From the NCBI RefSeq assembly GCF_025567095.1, contig NZ_JAOQJH010000016.1: DNA of 64,000 nt; one strand, given 5' to 3'. A program made the translations under genes and the position numbers. Source of the DNA: Anthropogastromicrobium aceti (GTDB lineage: Bacteria; Bacillota; Clostridia; Lachnospirales; Lachnospiraceae). This document shows positions 43,403-52,263 of this stretch, piece after piece. Numbering within the stretch: position 1 is the stretch's first letter; every line of letters begins with the position of its first letter. Below the pieces are notes generated by a model, which saw only the letters and a list, made by a program, of their open reading frames with translations, was not told where the DNA came from and did not search any database.

Positions 43403-43430
43403 ATTATAACATACTTTTCGCCTTTGTAAA
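43403..43430 (-). promoter_or_regulatory. murA promoter
   Basis: Minus strand TTTACA (43425-43430), 16 bases, TATAAT (43403-43408) with TATG just before it. Confidence 0.75.
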
Positions 43431-43559
43431 CCTCTTCTAAATAACTTTATGACTTTTATTGCAAAAGGGACATATTCATGTAACAATTTTGTAATATTTT
43501 TCTAAAACATGCGTTTGGAATTAGTAACTGACAGCTATTGTCACTCGAACTTTTTTTCG

Positions 43560-44147
43560 TCAGTGCTTCTTTTTTTCCTTTTTGTCTTTCTTCTTCACGC
43601 TATAGCCAAAGGTTCCAAGGATGTTGTCAAATGTCTGATACTCTCCATGTGAATATGCGACAAGGTGTGCCTTATTTAAATCAAGCTTTCCCTTTTCGTC
43701 AAGCAGTGACTCATCAACCTGCACAGCCGTCACCTTTGCCAGAAACATATCATGACTGCCAAGCTCAAGCACCTGCGTCACCTTGCACTCAATATTAACA
43801 GGACTTTCCTTTACAAGAGGAACATTAACTGTAGAAGCCTTTTCTCTTGTCAAACCTGTCGCCTCAAACTTGTCCAGATCACGGCCAGAGCGCACACCAC
43901 AAAAATCTGCTGCCCGGCAAATTTCCTTTGACACGAGATTTATTACAAATTCCTTGTTTTCCTTTAACATATGATGTGAATAACGCTCTTTTCTAACGGA
44001 AATATAAGTCATTGCTGGATCAGAACACACTGTTCCAGTCCATGCAATCGTAATTAAATTATCATTTCCTGCACTGTCTGCAACACTTACAAGAACGGCA
44101 GGTACCGGATAAAGCATATTGCCAGGTCTCCAAATTTGTTTGCTCAT
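43560..44147 (-). CDS. Flavin reductase family protein (FMN-binding split barrel)
   Basis: The 195-residue protein has the flavin-reductase-like layout: 'LYPVPAVLVSVADSAGNDNL', 'TIAWTGTVCSDPAMTYISVR' and 'EFVINLVSKEICRAADFCG'. It has a Lys-rich tail (KKKDKKEKKKH). It probably binds FMN and reduces flavin or an unknown electron acceptor. It is downstream of the pyrophosphatase gene with a 67-base gap. Confidence 0.85.
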   Translation of the reverse strand: MSKQIWRPGNMLYPVPAVLVSVADSAGNDNLITIAWTGTVCSDPAMTYISVRKERYSHHMLKENKEFVINLVSKEICRAADFCGVRSGRDLDKFEATGLTREKASTVNVPLVKESPVNIECKVTQVLELGSHDMFLAKVTAVQVDESLLDEKGKLDLNKAHLVAYSHGEYQTFDNILGTFGYSVKKKDKKEKKKH

Positions 44148-44214
44148 TATTTTCTCACTTTCTTTTTTGTCTGTCTATTTTTCTTAATAAAGTTTATAAA
44201 AATCATGATCATAT

Positions 44215-45879
44215 TTACTGCATCATCATCTGAATGCCTGTCATTAAAGCTGGTACAAGCTGCTTCTTTCTTGATACAACGCCAGGCAGTTCAACCTTTC
44301 CATCTGTCAGCTGTTTTGTAAATGCATATTGAACGATCTTTTCGCAATTTTTGCCATAGCAAAGAAGTATTGTGCTTTCATCTATAATGCTAGTCAGCAT
44401 CATAAAGATCATATCTACCTTTTGCTGCTCTGCTGCCTTTTCAAGATAAGCTGGCATGCGTGTGCACAGTTCTGACAGCTCATCTGGATTCATTGAACTA
44501 ATCTGGGCAACGCCAACCTCTAATGATTCCATTGTAAAGCGCTTGTAATCCTGGAAGAAAATCTGCTCCTCTGTCTTATTCTTTAAATTGCTCCCGGCTG
44601 CAAACATTTCCTTTGCAAAGCTTTCCAGATCAATTTTTGCAATCATTCCAAGCTTCTCTGCTACCATGCGGTCAATCGCTGTACATGTCGGAGAACGAAA
44701 CAGCAGAGTATCAGAAATGATGGCACCGCAAAGAAGTCCTGCGATTTCTCTTGTGAGTTCAACCCCCTGCTCCTGATACATCTGGTAAATAATCGTTGCT
44801 GTACAGCCAAGCGGCTGATTTCTGAAATATACTGGTGTCATCGTCTCAATCGTACCAAGACGATGATGGTCAATGATCTCTAGAATCTGTGCATCCTGAA
44901 TACCACGCACAGCCTGACCGCTCTCGTTATGATCTACAAGAATTACCTGCTTTTTCTTGGCACCGAGAAGATTTCTACGGGAAATGGTGCCTAGATACTG
45001 TCCCTGGCTGTTGATGATTGGGAAATCACGATGACGAACAGATGCCATAGTATCACGAATATCGTCTATAAATTCGTCTTCCTCGAAGGTGATCAAATGA
45101 TCGCGCTTCATAAAGTAACTGATTGGCATACTCTGATTTATAAAACGTGCTGCAGTAAAAGTATCAAACGGTGTGCTTATAACTGTACATCCACGCTCCT
45201 GAGCAAGCTTTCTAATTGTTAAAGATACTGGTGCACCCTCGCAGACAACGATGCAGTCTGCTTCCATTTCAATTGCACAAAGCTGTGACTCGTAGCGGTT
45301 TCCAAGAATAACTAAGTCATGCTTACTGATATAGCTTTCCATCAAATCCGGGTTTGCTGCTGCAACAAGAACCTTTCCCTTTGTGTAGTAAGCTTTCTCA
45401 TCTCCAATAAGAAGCGTACCCTCAAGTGTATCTACGATATTGCAGTAACGCGTATGTGCCGTTGATAAAATCTCACTGTCATACGCTTCCATAAAAGAGT
45501 CCGTAATATCACTTACTGTTAAAACGCCCTCAAGACGCTTTCTGTTTACAACTGGAACTGTTACAACACGTTCATCCTTCATGATGCGCCATGCTGTCTT
45601 TAATGAAATATTTCTCTGAACGCCAGGTGTTCTTCTAAAATCAATGTCTCTGACCTGTGTTCTCACATCCTCAACCAGCTCTGGCTCCTGTATGCCAAAA
45701 TAGTCAAGCACATATTTTGTCTCCTCATTGACACGTCCTGCCCTGCAAGCAACATATTTCTTGCCATCATCTGACGTATTTTTTAAGTTGGCATATGAAA
45801 TTGCTGAACAGATTGAATCTGTATCTGGATTTCGGTGACCTACCACAAAAACCTTTGCCATTTCTTCTTTTTCTTCCAT
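44215..45879 (-). CDS. ppaC: Manganese-dependent inorganic pyrophosphatase with CBS-DRTGG-CBS regulatory insert
   Basis: This family II pyrophosphatase of about 554 residues has DHH motifs 'VFVVGHRNPDTDSICSAISY' near the N-terminus and 'VDHNESGQAV' and 'LEIIDHHRLGTIETM' later, and a C-terminal DHHA2 domain. Between them lie a CBS domain ('VVTVPVVNRKRLEGVLTVSD'), a DRTGG domain (about 170-240) and a second CBS domain ('DFPIINSQGQYLGTISRRNL'). Such enzymes are controlled by adenine nucleotides. GGAGG precedes two adjacent ATGs (45882 and 45879); the second has the better spacing. Confidence 0.93.
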   Translation of the reverse strand: MEEKEEMAKVFVVGHRNPDTDSICSAISYANLKNTSDDGKKYVACRAGRVNEETKYVLDYFGIQEPELVEDVRTQVRDIDFRRTPGVQRNISLKTAWRIMKDERVVTVPVVNRKRLEGVLTVSDITDSFMEAYDSEILSTAHTRYCNIVDTLEGTLLIGDEKAYYTKGKVLVAAANPDLMESYISKHDLVILGNRYESQLCAIEMEADCIVVCEGAPVSLTIRKLAQERGCTVISTPFDTFTAARFINQSMPISYFMKRDHLITFEEDEFIDDIRDTMASVRHRDFPIINSQGQYLGTISRRNLLGAKKKQVILVDHNESGQAVRGIQDAQILEIIDHHRLGTIETMTPVYFRNQPLGCTATIIYQMYQEQGVELTREIAGLLCGAIISDTLLFRSPTCTAIDRMVAEKLGMIAKIDLESFAKEMFAAGSNLKNKTEEQIFFQDYKRFTMESLEVGVAQISSMNPDELSELCTRMPAYLEKAAEQQKVDMIFMMLTSIIDESTILLCYGKNCEKIVQYAFTKQLTDGKVELPGVVSRKKQLVPALMTGIQMMMQ

Positions 45880-46191
45880 CATTTTGCCTCCATTGTTCAC
45901 AATTTATTTACATTATATTCATATTATAGTCATATATAATTTTTATACTTTATACATAAAGAAAAAGAATTTTTCTTCTTTTCTTTATCCATTTTGCATA
46001 TAGTGTTTTTCATAATCGCCCCGGTTATCTCCCTCAAGATACCGGGGCCTCCTCTTTGTCCGGTTTTCTTTTTTGTACATTTCATCTAAATTCTATTTTG
46101 TCATCAAAGATCACCATTTTCTTTCATCTGTTCACATTTTACGTGAAAAGCAAAAAGGCTTCGCATATGCATGCAAAGCCCTTTTTTGTGA
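45880..46191 (-). other. Leader region of ppaC with a hairpin and a possible 27-codon ORF
   Basis: On the minus strand AGGAGG (46048-46053) abuts a 12-bp hairpin (46018-46048), four bases after which an ATG (46013) opens MKNTICKMDKEKKKNSFSLC and ends at 45930. Two TATAAT words follow near 45915-45930. The small ORF is weakly supported. Confidence 0.35.
46152..46180 (-). terminator. Terminator of the Ser/Glu-rich membrane protein gene
   Basis: GGCTT...GCAT and ATGC..AAGCC form a stem on the minus strand followed by TTTTTGCTTTTC, directly after the stop at 46192. Confidence 0.7.
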
Positions 46192-46620
46192 TTATTTTTC
46201 TGCACTCTCGGACTCTGTCTCTTCGTTTTCTGTCTGGGTGAGTGTCTCCTTATTTGATGATTCCTCAGAAGCTGCTGCTTCATCAGATGCACTTTCAGAC
46301 TCAGAAGACTCAACAGATGAAGCATCTTCGGACTCGTTTACTGTCTCGCTTTGTGTCTGATCTTCTGTATCTTCTTTCTGAATGCCTGCCATATCAGAAA
46401 GAATAAAACTTGTGGAACCGTAAGTTGGAAGTGCCGCCTGCTTTGCCTGATACTTGTTGTAGATAGAAACGCCCATCGCACCTCCTACACATGCGATAAA
46501 CACTACAACTGCGCCCCACATGGCTGCCATAGTCAGACGCTCCTTGCGTTTTTCCTTTTTGATATTCTCACGGCGGTTTTTCTTATAATTCTTATACTCG
46601 TCTACTTTTTTCTGACTCAT
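46192..46620 (-). CDS. Single-pass membrane protein with Ser/Glu-rich tail, unknown function
   Basis: The 142-residue protein has a Lys/Arg-rich cytoplasmic head (about 1-30), one TM helix ('MAAMWGAVVVFIACVGGAMG') and an external tail of about 80 residues dominated by Ser, Glu, Asp and Thr. No sortase signal or lipobox is present. I do not recognise a family; similar low-complexity tails occur on Clostridia cell-surface proteins. It lies downstream of the ABC exporter gene and has its own terminator. Confidence 0.75.
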   Translation of the reverse strand: MSQKKVDEYKNYKKNRRENIKKEKRKERLTMAAMWGAVVVFIACVGGAMGVSIYNKYQAKQAALPTYGSTSFILSDMAGIQKEDTEDQTQSETVNESEDASSVESSESESASDEAAASEESSNKETLTQTENEETESESAEK

Positions 46621-46757
46621 CGTATACCACCTTTCCTTTGCAGACTTATCAGCCTTGCAAGAACTATCTAAAAGTTTATCATACCTTTACAAAAAAATCC
46701 AGTTGTTTTTTATTCTGGTTTACTAAGCAAAGCCATTCGATGCAATGGTTTCGCAAT

Positions 46758-48500
46758 TTACGCGGTCACACCCTGGATATGGTAGAAGTTTGCGTATACT
46801 CCGTTCTTTGCCATAAGTTCATCGTGGGTTCCCTCTTCTGCTATGCCATCTTCTGTTAATACAAGGATGCGCTTTGCATTTCTGATTGTTGATAGACGGT
46901 GTGCAATTACAAGTGTGGTACGATTTTTTGCCAAATGCTCAAGAGAATCCTGTACGATTTTCTCGCTTTCGTTATCGAGTGCTGATGTTGCCTCATCAAA
47001 GATCAAAATTGGCGGATTTTTCAAGAATACGCGCGCCAATGACAAACGCTGTTTTTGACCGCCTGAAAGTTTCACGCCTCGCTGTCCGATATCAGTATTA
47101 TAACCATCTGGAAGCTGCATAATAAATTCATGCGCATTGGCATTTTTTGCAGCTGCAATTATTTCTTCATCTGTTGCATCCGGCTTTCCATAACGTATAT
47201 TGTCTTTTACTGTACCTGCAAACAAATAGACATCCTGCTGTACGATTCCTATGTTTCTTCGAAGACTCTTTTGCGTCATCTTTCGAATATCCATACCATC
47301 AATATCAATTTCTCCTGATGTTACATCATAAAAACGTGGAATAAGACTACACATTGTTGTCTTTCCTGCACCGGAGGAACCCACAAGTGCCACATATTCT
47401 CCCGCCTTAATATCAAGTGTCAAGTTTGACAATACATTTGTATCAGTATCAACATAATGGAACATGACATTCTTAAAAGAGATATCTCCCTGAAGTGTTC
47501 CAACATCTACAGCGTGCTTATCATCAACTATATCTGGCTCTACATTCATAATCTCAAGGAAACGCTCATATCCTGAAGCTCCATTTTGAAACTGCTCTGT
47601 AAAGCTTACAAGACGCTTAATAGGATCTGTGAAGTTATTGATATACAGCATAAAGGTTACAAGATCAGCAACTTCTAAGGTTTTATTTGTCAAAAATACA
47701 GCGCCGGCAACTACTACCACTATGGTAACTAATGTTGTAAAAACGCCCATACCAGAGTTATAAATACCCATTATTTTATACGCTGACTTTTTACTCTCCA
47801 AAAAGGCATTATTTCCACTCTGGAACTTACCCATCTCAGCGTCTTCATTTCCGAAGCTTTTGACAACACGTACACCTGAAAGGCTGTCCTCAAGCTGTGC
47901 ATTAATATCAGCAATACGATCACGATTTCTCTTGAATGCTCTTTTTAATTTTCCATTATATACATAAGCAAACACAAGCATAAACGGAAGGCTCGCTGCC
48001 GCGCAAAGCGCCAAACCACTATGAATATTTAATAAAATCACCATGGTTCCAATAAATTTGATAAGTGAAATCACTACGTCCTCTGGTCCATGATGAAACA
48101 GCTCACTAATGTCAAACAAATCGTTTGTTACTCTTGACATCAATTGTCCAACCTTTTGATTATCAAAAAAGCTAAAAGACAATTTCTGATAGTGGTCAAA
48201 GATTTCTGTTCTCATATCTGTTTCCATCTTTGCACCCATATTGTGACCTACTGTTGCAATAAAATAATTGCAGACAAACTCTACTGCAACTAAAGCAATC
48301 ATAACGACTGCTAGCACAGCAATATCCTTCATCGCCTTGTCTGGCTCTTCATAGATAACTGTGCCCGTGATATAGCGCACTACCATCGGGATAATAAGCG
48401 TTACAGCTGCTCCCAGAATAGCAAAAAACATATCTGCTGCAAAGCTGCCCAAATATGGCTTATAGTAGCGTGCAAATTTTTTCCATTTGTTTTCTTTCAT
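46758..48500 (-). CDS. ABC exporter (fused membrane and ATPase domains)
   Basis: The half-transporter of about 580 residues has six TM helices (about 15-310), then an ATPase with Walker A 'VALVGSSGAGKTTMCSLIPR', signature 'VKLSGGQKQRLSLAR', Walker B 'PPILIFDEATSALDNESE' and switch 'TLVIAHRLSTIRNA'. It resembles MsbA/BmrA-type lipid or multidrug exporters and should work as a homodimer, as no partner gene is adjacent. I prefer ATG 48500; a TTG at 48515 lies too close to GAGGAG. Confidence 0.93.
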   Translation of the reverse strand: MKENKWKKFARYYKPYLGSFAADMFFAILGAAVTLIIPMVVRYITGTVIYEEPDKAMKDIAVLAVVMIALVAVEFVCNYFIATVGHNMGAKMETDMRTEIFDHYQKLSFSFFDNQKVGQLMSRVTNDLFDISELFHHGPEDVVISLIKFIGTMVILLNIHSGLALCAAASLPFMLVFAYVYNGKLKRAFKRNRDRIADINAQLEDSLSGVRVVKSFGNEDAEMGKFQSGNNAFLESKKSAYKIMGIYNSGMGVFTTLVTIVVVVAGAVFLTNKTLEVADLVTFMLYINNFTDPIKRLVSFTEQFQNGASGYERFLEIMNVEPDIVDDKHAVDVGTLQGDISFKNVMFHYVDTDTNVLSNLTLDIKAGEYVALVGSSGAGKTTMCSLIPRFYDVTSGEIDIDGMDIRKMTQKSLRRNIGIVQQDVYLFAGTVKDNIRYGKPDATDEEIIAAAKNANAHEFIMQLPDGYNTDIGQRGVKLSGGQKQRLSLARVFLKNPPILIFDEATSALDNESEKIVQDSLEHLAKNRTTLVIAHRLSTIRNAKRILVLTEDGIAEEGTHDELMAKNGVYANFYHIQGVTA

Positions 48501-48535
48501 GTTTTTCTCTTTCAATTCTCCTCAAACTTTTATAT

Positions 48536-48572
48536 AGCCATGAGGATGAAAAAACATTCATCCCCATGGCTT
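48536..48572. terminator. Hairpin between glucokinase and ABC exporter, T-run on the plus strand
   Basis: GCCATGAGGATGAA and TTCATCCCCATGGC pair over 14 positions with one mismatch. TTTTT follows on the plus strand; on the gene strand the hairpin is preceded by AAAAA and followed by TATATAAAAG. Confidence 0.55.
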
Positions 48573-48584
48573 TTTAATTGCTGT

Positions 48585-49526
48585 TTATTTTAAAACCATT
48601 CTCGCAGCACCGTAGATTCCAGCATCATTTCCAAGCTTTGCCAAAACAACCTTTGCTTTGTTGTCTCCTATGATTTTTGCAAACTTGTGATAATATTTTA
48701 TTATCACATCAATAAGCACCTGACCTGCTTTTGACACACCGCCGCCGATAACGAATACATCCGGGTCAACTGTCAGTGCCACATTTGCTACAACTAGTCC
48801 AAGATACTTTCCAAGTACCTCAACTGCCTCAACTGCCAGATGATCCCCTGCCTTTGCAGCATCAAACACATCCTTTGCCGTAACTGTTTCAAGTGTGCGA
48901 AGTGAAGATTCCTCCTTGCTTGCAGCGAGAAGCTTCTTTGCGATACGTACAACGCCTGTTGCTGATGCATACTGCTCAAGACATCCATGATTTCCGCAAT
49001 TACAGGTAGCTTCCTCATCTGGATTTACTGTAATATGACCAAGCTCTCCACCAACGCCTCTGTGGCTCGGTGCGATCTCTCCGTTTATAATGATACCGCC
49101 GCCTACGCCGGTTCCAAGTGTCAGCAGGACAACATCAAGATAGCCTTCGCCGCCGCCCTTCCACATCTCACCAAGAGCTGCAACATTGGCATCGTTTCCT
49201 GCCTTTACAGGAATTGATAATAACTCTGACAACTCATTTGCCGGATTCTTATCCTTCCAACCTAAGTTTACACAGATGGATACATATCCAGTATCAAGTG
49301 TCGGTCCTGGAACACCGATTCCTGCTCCAGCAACATCTTCCTTTTCGATATTCTTTTCAGCTAACTTTGCTTCTACAGATGCTGCTACATCGTTAAGAAT
49401 ATAAGCGCCTCCATCTTCTTTTCTTGTTGGTATTTCCCACTTATCAAGAAGTTCTCCCTCAGTGGTAAAAAGTCCCATCTTTACGGTTGTTCCGCCTACA
49501 TCAATTCCAAAACAATATTTTTTCAT
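48585..49526 (-). CDS. glk: Glucokinase, ROK family
   Basis: The 313-residue enzyme phosphorylates glucose with ATP. It has the phosphate loop 'FGIDVGGTTVKMGLF', 'LTLGTGVGGGIIINGEI', the ROK signature with ligands 'GELGHITVNPD' and the zinc motif 'CNCGNHGCLEQYASATG'. No DNA-binding domain is present, so it is an enzyme and not a repressor. The start MKKYCFGIDVGG at 49526 has GGAGG upstream; it has its own promoter. Confidence 0.93.
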   Translation of the reverse strand: MKKYCFGIDVGGTTVKMGLFTTEGELLDKWEIPTRKEDGGAYILNDVAASVEAKLAEKNIEKEDVAGAGIGVPGPTLDTGYVSICVNLGWKDKNPANELSELLSIPVKAGNDANVAALGEMWKGGGEGYLDVVLLTLGTGVGGGIIINGEIAPSHRGVGGELGHITVNPDEEATCNCGNHGCLEQYASATGVVRIAKKLLAASKEESSLRTLETVTAKDVFDAAKAGDHLAVEAVEVLGKYLGLVVANVALTVDPDVFVIGGGVSKAGQVLIDVIIKYYHKFAKIIGDNKAKVVLAKLGNDAGIYGAARMVLK

Positions 49527-49588
49527 TTTTATCCTCCATCTCATTTCGTTGCAGAAAAATTTTTTCACTGCTTCTATGGTTTGTTAAA

Positions 49589-49617
49589 AGTATATCATAG
49601 TAATTTTTTCTTTTCAA
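49589..49617 (-). promoter_or_regulatory. Glucokinase promoter
   Basis: Minus strand TTGAAA (49612-49617), 17 bases, TATACT (49589-49594). Confidence 0.7.
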
Positions 49618-49629
49618 TGGATTATTTGA

Positions 49630-49683
49630 TTATAGTTCGGTTTTGCGAATGAGTGTCCAGTGAACTATAACGAAACTAGTTTC
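49630..49683. promoter_or_regulatory. Inverted repeats between divergent glk and HD-protein promoters
   Basis: TTATAGTTC (49630-49638) and GAACTATAA (49662-49670) form a perfect 9-bp inverted repeat; the palindrome GAAACTAGTTTC follows at 49672-49683. They lie between two divergent promoters and may be operator sites. Confidence 0.35.
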
Positions 49684-49704
49684 AGGCTTTGCTGCAAATA
49701 TTAG

Positions 49705-49733
49705 TTGCATTTTTCCTTGACCTTAGCTATAAT
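49705..49733 (+). promoter_or_regulatory. Promoter of the HD-domain gene
   Basis: TTGCAT (49705-49710), 17 bases, TATAAT (49728-49733). Confidence 0.7.
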
Positions 49734-49778
49734 AGCGACAGCTAATAAATTTTGACCTCATCAAAGAAAGGACATGAC

Positions 49779-50291
49779 ATGCACAGCAGACTTGCCAGAG
49801 ACCGTTACTTCAATGATTTCTTTCGCTATATCAGCAATTCAGGACAGTTTTCTAAGACAAGACAATTTATCCAGCACGGTGATACTAGTGTTTACAGTCA
49901 CTGCGTTGCCGTTGCCTATGTAAGCTTATGGTTTTCGTATCGTCTTCATCTTTCTGTTTCCAAGCAAAGCTTGCTTATGGGCGCTTTTTTACATGACTAT
50001 TTTCTTTATGACTGGCATGAGAATGATCCCAGCCATCGTCTGCATGGTTTTACCCATCCAAAGCGTGCTCTAATCAATGCCACTGCTGACTGGAATTTAA
50101 GTGACCGCACTCAAAATATCATTCTGCGCCACATGTTTCCGCTGACACCTGTTCCGCCAGCCTGCCGTGAAGCCTGGCTTGTATGCCTAGCTGATAAGGT
50201 TTGTGCACTTGCAGAGACATTTCATATGACCGAACAATTTTTTGCAAGCATTAAGTATCCATATGACATAAAAAATCCCAGACCGTGGTAA
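49779..50291 (+). CDS. HD-domain phosphohydrolase
   Basis: The 170-residue soluble protein has an HD metal site: His in 'TSVYSHCVAVAYVSLWFSYR', 'GAFLHDYFLYDWHEND' (HD pair), and the distal Asp in 'WLVCLADKVCALAET'. Members hydrolyse nucleotides or phosphate esters; the substrate is not predictable. The start MHSRLARDRYF at 49779 has AAAGGA upstream; an in-frame TTG at 49752 has none. Its stop codon lies in the loop of the convergent terminator. Confidence 0.88.
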   Translation: MHSRLARDRYFNDFFRYISNSGQFSKTRQFIQHGDTSVYSHCVAVAYVSLWFSYRLHLSVSKQSLLMGAFLHDYFLYDWHENDPSHRLHGFTHPKRALINATADWNLSDRTQNIILRHMFPLTPVPPACREAWLVCLADKVCALAETFHMTEQFFASIKYPYDIKNPRPW

Positions 50292-50310
50292 AACACGGCT
50301 GGGATTTTTT
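50271..50310. terminator. Convergent terminator of HD-protein and degV genes
   Basis: AAAAATCCCAG.CCGTG and CACGG.TGGGATTTTTT form a long stem with A- and T-tails on both sides. Confidence 0.85.
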
Positions 50311-50313
50311 ATT

Positions 50314-51213
50314 TTAACAAAGCGTCTGCTTTCTGATAAGTCCAACGCCAATCGGATATGGACCTGTATGAACTGAAATTGTCGCGCCAATCTGAAAACA
50401 AGGGCATTCTGCCTCTGTTATTATGCCTCCAAGCTCTGACAAAATCTGCTTTTGAAATGCAACAGCTTCTTCACGGTCATAACCAAACCCAATACATAGC
50501 TGCCACTTTTTCATGTCAATCTTTCGCTCTTCTATATACTGCTTTAAAAGCTCAATTACCTTAGCCATAGAAGCTTTTCTGCTTCTGCTAATGCCAGAGT
50601 TATAAATCTCGCCATCCTTCAAAGTAATTAACGGCTTAATTCCAAGCACTGATGCCGCCAAGCCAGAAAGCTTTCCAATACGTCCGCCATGCTTTAAATA
50701 GTCAATGCTTCCAATTGTAAAGAAGATTCTTCCGCTCTCACGCATATCAAGAAGCTCCTTCACACAAGCCTCCATCGGCACGCCTGCTTTGCACATTTTT
50801 GCAGCTTCAAGTACAAATAATCCCTGCAAAACAGTATTAACCATCGAATCAATCACTTCAATTTTGGCATCTGGATATGTTTCAAGAAGAATATTTTTTG
50901 CATTAGTTGCTGACTGTACAGAACCGCTGAACTTCGATGTGATGCAGATACAAACGATTCCCTTTCCCTGCTTGATAATCGGCTCAAAAACTTCCATATA
51001 ATCCTGCACAGATGGAAGAGATGACTTTGGAAATACACCTTTATTATCTACCATTTTCTGATAGAAATCGCGCACACCAATATCCACGCCTTCCTTCATA
51101 TAATTTTTCTCATCAAATGATACATAAAACGGTACAACCGTGATATTTTCTTTGGCAGCCAGATCCTTTGGCAGATCACAGGAGCCATCACTGATAATGC
51201 AATACTCTGACAT
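50314..51213 (-). CDS. DegV-family fatty-acid-binding protein
   Basis: The 299-residue protein has the DegV start 'YCIISDGSCDLPKDLAAKEN', 'SSLPSVQDYMEVFE', 'VCICITSKFSGSVQSATNAK' and 'GSIDYLKHGGRIGKLSGLAA'. Family members bind a fatty acid; several act as FakB-type carriers for fatty-acid kinase, but no FakA gene is adjacent. The start MSEYCIISDG at 51213 has AAAGGTG upstream. A TTGACA-17-TACCAT promoter is at 51274-51302 on the minus strand upstream. Confidence 0.92.
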   Translation of the reverse strand: MSEYCIISDGSCDLPKDLAAKENITVVPFYVSFDEKNYMKEGVDIGVRDFYQKMVDNKGVFPKSSLPSVQDYMEVFEPIIKQGKGIVCICITSKFSGSVQSATNAKNILLETYPDAKIEVIDSMVNTVLQGLFVLEAAKMCKAGVPMEACVKELLDMRESGRIFFTIGSIDYLKHGGRIGKLSGLAASVLGIKPLITLKDGEIYNSGISRSRKASMAKVIELLKQYIEERKIDMKKWQLCIGFGYDREEAVAFQKQILSELGGIITEAECPCFQIGATISVHTGPYPIGVGLIRKQTLC

Positions 51214-51273
51214 AAAACTGCACCTTTCTATTTTTTTCACAAGCTCTCGCTTAGTTTTTATCTTCCTTGAATC

Positions 51274-51302
51274 ATGGTATCACTAATTTTTTATTGTGTC
51301 AA
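51274..51302 (-). promoter_or_regulatory. degV promoter
   Basis: Minus strand TTGACA (51297-51302), 17 bases, TACCAT (51274-51279). Confidence 0.65.
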
Positions 51303-51334
51303 TAATAAAACGAGATCTGGTTTTGAAAACTACT

Positions 51335-52111
51335 TTAATTAATTTTATACAAATAGCTTCTTCCACATTTTCCGCTTCGTTCTACCAGTCCTAACTGCCA
51401 GAGAACCAATAACACCGTACTTGCCAATTGTCTTGGGATTTTCACAAGCTTTGCAAAGTCTGCGCTTGTGAATTCCTCGGCTAACTCAAGTGGAAGAAGT
51501 TGAAGATAATCTCTTGAACTGTCTAAAACAACTTCATCCTCTAATCGAAGCGGAAGGCGGTCGAAACGCTCTCCACCACGCTTTTTATCTCTGCTCCAGC
51601 CATTTAATAAGCGATACTCTTCCATATCCATCAAAACAAGACGCACATGAAAATTAGGATTCTGAAGAAAATTGCGAATTGTGTAGAGTTCTTTAAAGGC
51701 AAGATAAGGATTTCCTTTTTTCGGTGATTTTCGTTTCTGTGTTATTTCACCTGTTTCTTCATTGATCCAGCAAACCCACTTATCATAAGAAATCGGATAT
51801 ACTACTGTTACAGGATAGAGCGGCAAAAATTTTTCGAGTTTTGGTTTCAGGCGATATAATGCGCGTGTCTGAATCTCTATCACTTCACTTCCCGTAAAAA
51901 TATCGGCAACACTTTTTTCAAGAATAATTTCATGGTGTGACTGATCCTGTTCATAATAATATTTTAAAACTGCATGAACTGTCTTTTCCGAGAGTGTTCC
52001 TATTCCATCCCTCACATGATCCTTTCCCACAACCTGTTCTAATGCATACGCAAAGCGTTCCCGCTGATTCTTCGTTGTACGTATCATTTCTGGCTGTATA
52101 TTATTTGCCAT
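51335..52111 (-). CDS. Hypothetical protein with possible nuclease-like fold and C-terminal winged helix
   Basis: I do not recognise this 258-residue soluble protein with certainty. The segment 'HEIILEKSVADIFTGSEVIE' followed by IQTRALYRLKPKL resembles the D...ExxQ core of PD-(D/E)XK nuclease-like folds. Residues 110-190 contain 'YPVTVVYPISYDKWVCWINE' and a charged stretch. The last 60 residues ('FTSADFAKLVKIPRQLASTV' to the Tyr-containing end) look like a winged helix. It could be a nucleic-acid-binding protein. It stands alone, divergent from the hemolysin III gene. Confidence 0.7.
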   Translation of the reverse strand: MANNIQPEMIRTTKNQRERFAYALEQVVGKDHVRDGIGTLSEKTVHAVLKYYYEQDQSHHEIILEKSVADIFTGSEVIEIQTRALYRLKPKLEKFLPLYPVTVVYPISYDKWVCWINEETGEITQKRKSPKKGNPYLAFKELYTIRNFLQNPNFHVRLVLMDMEEYRLLNGWSRDKKRGGERFDRLPLRLEDEVVLDSSRDYLQLLPLELAEEFTSADFAKLVKIPRQLASTVLLVLWQLGLVERSGKCGRSYLYKIN

Positions 52112-52141
52112 CTTTAGTTTCTCTTTTCTTTACATTTTATA

Positions 52142-52169
52142 TTGATTTTTTAAATCTTTTGTGTATAAT
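52142..52169 (+). promoter_or_regulatory. Promoter of the hemolysin III family gene
   Basis: TTGATT (52142-52147), 16 bases, TATAAT (52164-52169). Confidence 0.7.
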
Positions 52170-52263
52170 ATGTATATACCGATATGTGGTTTTAAAAACT
52201 ACATGCGGTAATATTCATATAAAACTATTAAGAACTATTTTATCAGGAAAGGCAGGTATGATT

